From: Acidimicrobiia bacterium
GTDB lineage: Bacteria > Actinomycetota > Acidimicrobiia > Acidimicrobiales > Bin134
Length of the DNA stretch: 45,668 bases
Assembly: GCA_009842675.1 (NCBI GenBank)
Contig: VYEX01000016.1
Span: 4,932 to 50,599 of the forward strand
Reading direction: 5' to 3'
Positions 40,864 to 45,668 of this stretch are shown piece after piece (the stretch's first letter is position 1; every line of letters starts with the position of its first letter). Below the pieces are notes generated by a model. That model was not told the DNA's origin, searched no databases, and was given only the letters and a program-made list of their open reading frames with translations. Position numbers and translations under genes: made by a program.

Positions 40864-41556
40864 GTGGCTGAACAAGCAGCATTTGCCTCAGCCCCACCTG
40901 TGATCCAGCCCACCGTCCCCGAGATGGTGCTGCACTACCTCCGCAGACTGCTCGTCACTGGCGAGCTCGCGCCTGGCGACAAGGTCCCTCTTGAAACCGT
41001 CGCGAAGAGTTGCGGTGTCAGTCCCGTGCCGGTACGAGAAGCCCTCAAACAGCTTCAGAACGAGGGAGTAGTGGTCAACGAGCCGCGCCGGGGCTACTGG
41101 GTGACGACGCATTCCAAGGCCGAGTTCACCGAACTCCAAGACATTACCTCCCTCCTTGAGCGCGAGGCGATGGCGCTGGGAGCGCCCAAGCTCACCGACA
41201 AAGACATCCAGCAAATGGACGACTTCCGGACCGACATGGAGAACGCCCTCGCCGAGGGCGACCTCTGGACCACCAACGTCGCCCATCGTGAGATGCACTT
41301 CGTCCCTTATCGGGCTTCCGGCAAGCCCCGGCTTGTCAAGGAGATAGAGCGGCTGTGGGAGCACACCGACCACTACCGAGTCCTCTACCTCCACAAACAC
41401 CGCGACGTCCAGGAGGTTTCCCTCGCCCAGCACCTCGACCTCATCGAAGCGTGCCGGACGAGAGATCCGAACAAGGTGATCGAGGCGATGAGCATCCACC
41501 GTGAATACGCCACCGCCACCATCACCCCCGGCCTCCTAGACGAGGACGGCAACTAA
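40864..41556 (+). CDS. GntR-family transcriptional regulator with FCD domain
   Basis: GTG 40864, preceded by GGGGGAA (spacing about 8), gives 230 residues; an ATG at 40750 lies in the operator region and lacks a family-like start. The N-terminal winged helix (VPEMVLHYLRRLLVTGELAP, VPLETVAKSCGVSPVPVREA, LKQLQNEGVVV) is GntR. The C-terminal all-helical FCD domain (about 90-215) has Asp and His residues (VAHREMHFVPY, LWEHTDHYRV, LAQHLDLIEACR) that could bind a metal and an acidic effector. It lies divergent from the molybdenum-hydroxylase operon, so it most likely regulates it. The LLM gene follows 50 bp downstream. Confidence 0.88.
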   Translation: MAEQAAFASAPPVIQPTVPEMVLHYLRRLLVTGELAPGDKVPLETVAKSCGVSPVPVREALKQLQNEGVVVNEPRRGYWVTTHSKAEFTELQDITSLLEREAMALGAPKLTDKDIQQMDDFRTDMENALAEGDLWTTNVAHREMHFVPYRASGKPRLVKEIERLWEHTDHYRVLYLHKHRDVQEVSLAQHLDLIEACRTRDPNKVIEAMSIHREYATATITPGLLDEDGN

Positions 41557-41606
41557 GCGCGCCGCGCTGCTCCGCTGCGATAACACCAAAAAAGGAGCAA
41601 CAAGCC

Positions 41607-42593
41607 ATGCGCTTCGGAGCCTGGATCCCTTCCTATGCCTACCCGGGGCTCGACTACGAGCGGGCCCGTCAGGGCACCGACACCTTCGCAAAGAAGGCCA
41701 ACGAATACGACATCGACCTGTGGGTCATCGACCACCTCCTCCACGCCCCCGGCCTGTACGGGATGCCCTGGCTGGAACCGATGACAGTGCTGACTCACGC
41801 CGCCGCCGTCGCCCCCGACGTGCAGATGGTCGGAACTGGAATCCTTGTGGTGCCCCTCCGTCACCCCGTCGTATTGGCCAAAGAGGTCGCCACCATGGAC
41901 TACCTCACAGGCGGCCGATACCAATTCGGCATCGGCCCCGGCTGGTACGGTCCCGAATTCGACGCAACCGGCACGCATATCAGTGAGCGGGGCAAACGCA
42001 CCGACGAGATACTTGAAGCCGTCCGCCTGCTCCTCACAACCCCCGACGCCAGCTACGAAGGCGAGTTCTACTCCTTCGACAGAGTCACTATCGATCCCCG
42101 ACCCCCCAAGATGCCAAACGTGTGGGTCGCCGGCGGGTCCCGCATCCCCGACGGCGCCTACGACAACGACCGGCCAATACTGGCCAAAACCGTACTCAAC
42201 CGCATTCTCGGCGCCGATTGGTGGCTCTCGCGCTGCTCTGGCCAACAGGAGTGGGTCCACAACGACTGGCAGACCATCAAAGATGCCGCCGCCTCTCGGG
42301 GCTCCAAGCCGCCCCGGTTCGGCCACTGCAACTTCATCTACATCGTGGACACCAATGATCCCGTCAGAGCCCGTGAAGAGCAGCACATCTACTTCGAGCA
42401 GGCCATGGGCACCCACCGCACCCGCGACCACCTCGAGAAGAGCTACTTCTTCGGATCCATCGACGAGATCGTCAACCGCTTACGCGACCTCAAAGACGGC
42501 GGGTGCGAATACATCGTGCTTGGCCCCACCAGCGACAACCCCGAACAGCTCGACTTGCTCCACAACCTCGTCATTCCCCAGGTCAATGGCTGA
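41607..42593 (+). CDS. LLM-class flavin-dependent monooxygenase/oxidoreductase
   Basis: A 328-residue luciferase-like TIM-barrel protein beginning MRFGAWIPSYAYPGLDYER, with a clear AAAAAAGGAGCAA leader (AAGGAG about 9 bp before ATG 41607). It shows DLWVIDHLLHAPGLYGMPWL, GTGILVVPLRHPVVLAKEVA, FGIGPGWYGPEFDATG and GEFYSFDRVTIDPRPP. Members of this class oxidise diverse substrates with FMNH2 or F420H2, including ring-opening reactions such as those of pyrimidine monooxygenases. It follows the GntR gene on the same strand and probably acts in the same catabolic pathway as the divergent operon. The substrate is unknown. Confidence 0.85.
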   Translation: MRFGAWIPSYAYPGLDYERARQGTDTFAKKANEYDIDLWVIDHLLHAPGLYGMPWLEPMTVLTHAAAVAPDVQMVGTGILVVPLRHPVVLAKEVATMDYLTGGRYQFGIGPGWYGPEFDATGTHISERGKRTDEILEAVRLLLTTPDASYEGEFYSFDRVTIDPRPPKMPNVWVAGGSRIPDGAYDNDRPILAKTVLNRILGADWWLSRCSGQQEWVHNDWQTIKDAAASRGSKPPRFGHCNFIYIVDTNDPVRAREEQHIYFEQAMGTHRTRDHLEKSYFFGSIDEIVNRLRDLKDGGCEYIVLGPTSDNPEQLDLLHNLVIPQVNG

Positions 42594-42607
42594 TGGGGTC
42601 GTTGTGA

Positions 42608-43345
42608 CTAGAAGAGGCTGGGGACTCCCAACTCGGTTCCGCCGGTGACGGGGAGGGTGGTGCCGGTGATGTAGGCGGCTTTGGGGGAGGCCAGAAAGAC
42701 GATGGCGTGGGCCACGTCTTCGGGCTCGCCCATGCGGCCCAGTGGGTAGCGGCGGCCGAAGTCAGCCTTCTCCTCAGGGGTCATCGAGGCGGTGAGGTGC
42801 ATGGTGTCGATGGGGCCAGGGGCCACCGCGTTGACCCTTACATCGGGGCCGTACTCGGCGGCCAAGTCCCTGGTCATGGCGATAACTCCGGCCTTGGCCG
42901 AGGCGTAGGCCACATGCGGGGTGGTGAACCGCATCGCGGCAATGGAGGCCACGTTCACAACGTTGCCGCCGGCTTCGGCCAGCGCGGGATAGGCCCGGCG
43001 GATGAGCAGGAAGAACGAGCGCAGGTTGGTGGAGAGCTGGTCGTCCCACTCCTCCGGGGTGATCTCGGCGGTGGGTTTGAGCACCCAAACCCCGGCGTTA
43101 TTCACCAACACGTCGAGGCGGCCGTAGGCAGCCAGGGTGTCGTCGATTATGGCGTGGGCATCGTCGGTGTCCCCCACATCTCCGCCCAGCCGCAGCGACA
43201 GTTCCTCCACCGCCTCCAAGGCCTCGACGTCTCGATCCGCCCCCACCACCGTCGCCCCGGCTTCGGCGAACTCGACCGCCGTGGCCCGTCCTATACCCCG
43301 GGCCGCTCCGGTGACGATCACCACCTTGTCGGCGAATTCGGCCAC
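42608..43345 (-). CDS. SDR-family oxidoreductase
   Basis: A 245-residue classical SDR: IVTGAARGIGRATA at the start, GADRDVEA with Asp after strand 2, VNNAGV, the catalytic Ser in VNVASIAA, YASAK, and VRVNAVAPGPIDTMHL. It ends VTGGTELGVPSLF. The start lies 7 bp past the thiolase stop, so the two are co-transcribed. It may be the 3-hydroxyacyl-CoA dehydrogenase step beside the thiolase and acyl-CoA dehydrogenase, though this is only from context. Convergent with the LLM gene (14 bp between stops). Confidence 0.88.
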   Translation of the reverse strand: MAEFADKVVIVTGAARGIGRATAVEFAEAGATVVGADRDVEALEAVEELSLRLGGDVGDTDDAHAIIDDTLAAYGRLDVLVNNAGVWVLKPTAEITPEEWDDQLSTNLRSFFLLIRRAYPALAEAGGNVVNVASIAAMRFTTPHVAYASAKAGVIAMTRDLAAEYGPDVRVNAVAPGPIDTMHLTASMTPEEKADFGRRYPLGRMGEPEDVAHAIVFLASPKAAYITGTTLPVTGGTELGVPSLF

Positions 43346-43352
43346 GCCCCGA

Positions 43353-44510
43353 CTACAAACGCTCGATGATGGTGACGTTGGCCTGGCCGCCGCCTTCGCA
43401 CATGGTCTGCAAGCCGTAGCGGCCGCCGGTGCGCTCCAGTTCGTTCAACAGGGTGGTCATCAGCCGGGCCCCGGTGGCCCCTAGGGGGTGGCCCAGCGCA
43501 ATGGCCCCGCCGTTCACGTTGACCTTCTCGTGGGGCACGTCGTGCTCGCCCATCCAGGCCAGCACCACCGGGGCGAAAGCCTCGTTGCACTCGAACAAGT
43601 CGATTTCGTCGATGGTCATGCCGGTTCGGGCCAGCGCATATTCGGTGGCCGGAATGGGGCCGGTAAGCATGAAGATGGGATCGGCGCCCCGCACCGACAT
43701 GTGGTGGAAGCGGGCCCGGGGCTTCAATCCGTGGTCGGAAACCGCCTGCTCTCCGGCGATCAGCATGGCGCAGCCCGCATCGGAGATCTGGCTGGACACC
43801 GCGGCGGTCAGCCGCCCTCCCTCGGCCAGCGGTGACAGGCTGGCCATCTTCTCCAAGGTGGTGCCCCTCCGGATGCCCTCGTCGAACTCCAGGCCGGCCA
43901 GGGGAAGTATCTCGTTGTCGAACCGGCCCTCGTCGGTTGCGGTGGCCGCCCGCTCGTGGCTGGCCAGCGCAAACTCCTCCATCTGCTCACGACTGATGTC
44001 CCAGTGCTCGGCGATCAGCTCAGCGCCCCGGAACTGCGACACCTCCTGGGTGCCGTAGCGATCGACCCAGCCGTTTGAGCCGGTGAAGGGGTCGGGGTCT
44101 TCCACCCCCACGTGCTGGGCCACCTCCATGGCCGAGCCGATGGGGATCATGCTCATGTTCTGCACGCCGCCGGCCACCACCATGTCGTTCACGCCGGCCA
44201 TCACCGCCTGAGCGGCGAAGTGGACGGCCTGCTGGGCCGATCCGCACTGGCGGTCGATGGTGGTTCCGGGAACGTGCTCGGGCAGTCCCGCGGCCAGCCA
44301 GGCGGTGCGGGCGATATCGCCGGCCTGGGGACCGAGGGCGTCAACGCAGCCGTACATCACGTCGTCGACCGCAGCCGGGTCGACACCGGTCCGCTCGAGC
44401 AATCCGGTGATGGGGTGGGCCCCCAAATCAGCCGGGTGGACCTGCGAGAGGCTGCCGCCCCGTCGTCCCACCGGCGTGCGTACTGCGTCGATGATGTATG
44501 CCTCAGCCAT
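43353..44510 (-). CDS. Thiolase (acetyl-CoA C-acyltransferase)
   Basis: The 385-residue thiolase has Cys89 in TIDRQCGSAQQAV, the ALGHPLGATGAR His motif and the C-terminal Cys in TMCEGGGQANVT. It cleaves 3-ketoacyl-CoA. It is distinct from the thiolase at 23585-24769 and lies in a different operon, with an SDR gene downstream and an acyl-CoA dehydrogenase gene 68 bp upstream. That context suggests a beta-oxidation-type pathway. The length and active-site residues are normal. Confidence 0.93.
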   Translation of the reverse strand: MAEAYIIDAVRTPVGRRGGSLSQVHPADLGAHPITGLLERTGVDPAAVDDVMYGCVDALGPQAGDIARTAWLAAGLPEHVPGTTIDRQCGSAQQAVHFAAQAVMAGVNDMVVAGGVQNMSMIPIGSAMEVAQHVGVEDPDPFTGSNGWVDRYGTQEVSQFRGAELIAEHWDISREQMEEFALASHERAATATDEGRFDNEILPLAGLEFDEGIRRGTTLEKMASLSPLAEGGRLTAAVSSQISDAGCAMLIAGEQAVSDHGLKPRARFHHMSVRGADPIFMLTGPIPATEYALARTGMTIDEIDLFECNEAFAPVVLAWMGEHDVPHEKVNVNGGAIALGHPLGATGARLMTTLLNELERTGGRYGLQTMCEGGGQANVTIIERL

Positions 44511-44578
44511 GGCTGCTCCTCGTTCTTGTGATTGAAATCATCGCGGCTCGCGGGGCAATCCCAACAATTCGGTGCCGA

Positions 44579-45668
44579 TTACCGGGGCTCCCTCGGCAGG
44601 CCGAGAACTCTCTCGCCGATGATGTTCCGCTGAATCTCGTTCGACCCGGCATAGATGGTGTGGGCCCTGCTGTACAAGAAGGTGCGCTGCCAGGAGTCCA
44701 GCGAATACGCCTCACCCTCGTCGGCCGACACTGCCATGGCGTCCGCCCCCCGCACTCCCACCATCAGCTCGCCCAACGAGCGGTGCCAGTTGGACCAAAG
44801 CAGCTTGCCGATGGACATCTCCGGCCCCGGCACACCGCCAGCGTCCACCACCGTGAGCATCCGCAGGTTGTTGTACCGCATGATCTCCAATGTGGCGTAG
44901 GCCTGGGACAGCTCCTGGCGGACCACCAGATCGTGCGCTGTGCCGTTGGCCTGCGCCTGGGCCAACAGTGCGTCCAGCTCCTGGCGGAAGTAGGTCTGCT
45001 GGCCCAGCGTGGAGGCCCCCCGCTCGAAGGCCAGCGTGCCCATGGCCACCTCCCAGCCCCGGCCGGGCTGGCCCACCACCAGATCGGCATCAGTCACCGC
45101 GTCGTCGAAGAAGACCTCGTTGAACTCAATTCCGCCGGTGATCTGCACGATGGGGCGGATCTCGATGCCGGGCTGGTCCATGGGCACCAGAAGATAGGAG
45201 AGCCCGGCATGGCGGGCTGAGTCGGGGTCGGTTCGGCAAACCACGAAGCACCAGTCGGAGTATTGGGCCAGTGAGGTCCAGATCTTCTGGCCGTTGACCA
45301 CCCACCGATCACCGTCGAGCACCGCTTTGGTGCCCACATTGGCCAAGTCCGAGCCGGCGTTGGGCTCGGAATAGCCCTGGCACCAGAACTCATCGCCCGA
45401 CAGGATCGGAGGCACAAACCGTTCCTGCTGCTCAGGGGTGCCGTAGGCCACCAGGGTCGGACCCAGCAGCGTGACCCCCATGTTGGGCAGCCGCCCCGGC
45501 GCCCGAGCCTCCACGTAGGTCTGGTGGAACAGCACCTGCTCCGACAGGCTGCACTCCCGACCGCCCAAGTGAGCGGGAAAGTCAATGCCCAGCCAGCCGC
45601 CGCCGGCCAGTTCCCGTTCCCAGGCGATCTGCTGTTCGGCGGGAATGTCCTCTTGGCCCATCCCGCCC
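44579..45668 (-). CDS. Acyl-CoA dehydrogenase, 5'-truncated by the window edge
   Basis: The frame is open to the window end; the visible part (about 362 residues) lacks roughly the first 35-40 residues. Recognisable are CQGYSEPNAGSDLANVGTKA (flavin/substrate region), GQKIWTSLAQYSDWCFVVCR, EFNEVFFDDAVTDADLVVG, AFERGASTLGQQTYFRQELD and the C-terminal YAGSNEIQRNIIGERVLGLP. This is the actinobacterial ACAD subfamily acting on longer or branched acyl-CoAs, with FAD as cofactor. It is upstream of the thiolase and SDR genes on the same strand. The ATG at 45661 is internal to the domain and not the true start. Confidence 0.93.
   Translation of the reverse strand, partial: GGMGQEDIPAEQQIAWERELAGGGWLGIDFPAHLGGRECSLSEQVLFHQTYVEARAPGRLPNMGVTLLGPTLVAYGTPEQQERFVPPILSGDEFWCQGYSEPNAGSDLANVGTKAVLDGDRWVVNGQKIWTSLAQYSDWCFVVCRTDPDSARHAGLSYLLVPMDQPGIEIRPIVQITGGIEFNEVFFDDAVTDADLVVGQPGRGWEVAMGTLAFERGASTLGQQTYFRQELDALLAQAQANGTAHDLVVRQELSQAYATLEIMRYNNLRMLTVVDAGGVPGPEMSIGKLLWSNWHRSLGELMVGVRGADAMAVSADEGEAYSLDSWQRTFLYSRAHTIYAGSNEIQRNIIGERVLGLPREPR

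Noticed and set aside
1..45668. CRISPR arrays, transposases, integrases, rRNA genes
   Set aside because: No regularly spaced repeat-spacer structure, DDE or tyrosine-recombinase motifs, or rRNA-like sequence were seen.

Overview
The window is a gene-dense, high-GC segment of what looks like an actinobacterial chromosome, probably an acidimicrobial or related lineage. I infer this from the gene content (F420-type luciferase-like oxidoreductases, many SDR, acyl-CoA and thiolase genes, lipoprotein solute binders with Gly/Asp/Glu-rich linkers, GTG starts); no marker gene fixes the taxonomy. Both ends cut genes.

Layout. 1-2011 (+): tail of an unidentified gene, an alpha-E protein and a transglutaminase-like protease. 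2057-8653 (-): a peptide/nickel-type ABC importer (two permeases, two paralogous binding lipoproteins, no ATPase) headed by a probable Fe(II) oxygenase. 8745-10386 (+): a UGSC-family selenoprotein read through an in-frame TGA, plus a partner gene. 10421-14379: SHOCT-like protein, LLM oxidoreductase, methyltransferase, tRNA-Glu(CUC), a MazEF-like toxin-antitoxin pair, and a Bcr/CflA exporter. 14445-20010: three SDRs, a methyltransferase that is also interrupted by an in-frame TGA at a conserved Cys position, a VIT1-like transporter and a CoA-transferase. 20073-22956 (+): small unknown protein, acyl-CoA ligase, crotonase. 22999-23552 (-): a second toxin-antitoxin-like pair.

23585-28980 (-) is a compact operon: KamA-type radical SAM 2,3-aminomutase, CoA-transferase A and B, class III aminotransferase, thiolase, with a divergent RpiR regulator. 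In order these enzymes could turn an alpha-amino acid into a beta-amino acid, deaminate it to a beta-keto acid, activate it with CoA and thiolyse it to acetyl-CoA and a shortened acyl-CoA. 30270-40607 (-) is a second long operon: molybdenum hydroxylase (FAD, 2Fe-2S and Mo subunits), a nitrilase fused to a DUF2848-like domain, a cupin, and a complete branched-chain-amino-acid-type ABC importer, with a divergent GntR/FCD regulator and an LLM monooxygenase. The rest (42608-45668, -) is an SDR, a thiolase and a 5'-truncated acyl-CoA dehydrogenase.

The strongest unusual signals are the two independent in-frame UGA codons (9042-9044 on +, 16217-16219 on -). Each sits at a Cys-equivalent position, each is followed by a full-length homologous continuation, and each has a hairpin at bacterial-SECIS spacing. 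They imply a selenocysteine-decoding host, although no sel genes lie in the window. The second strong signal is the putative beta-amino-acid degradation operon.
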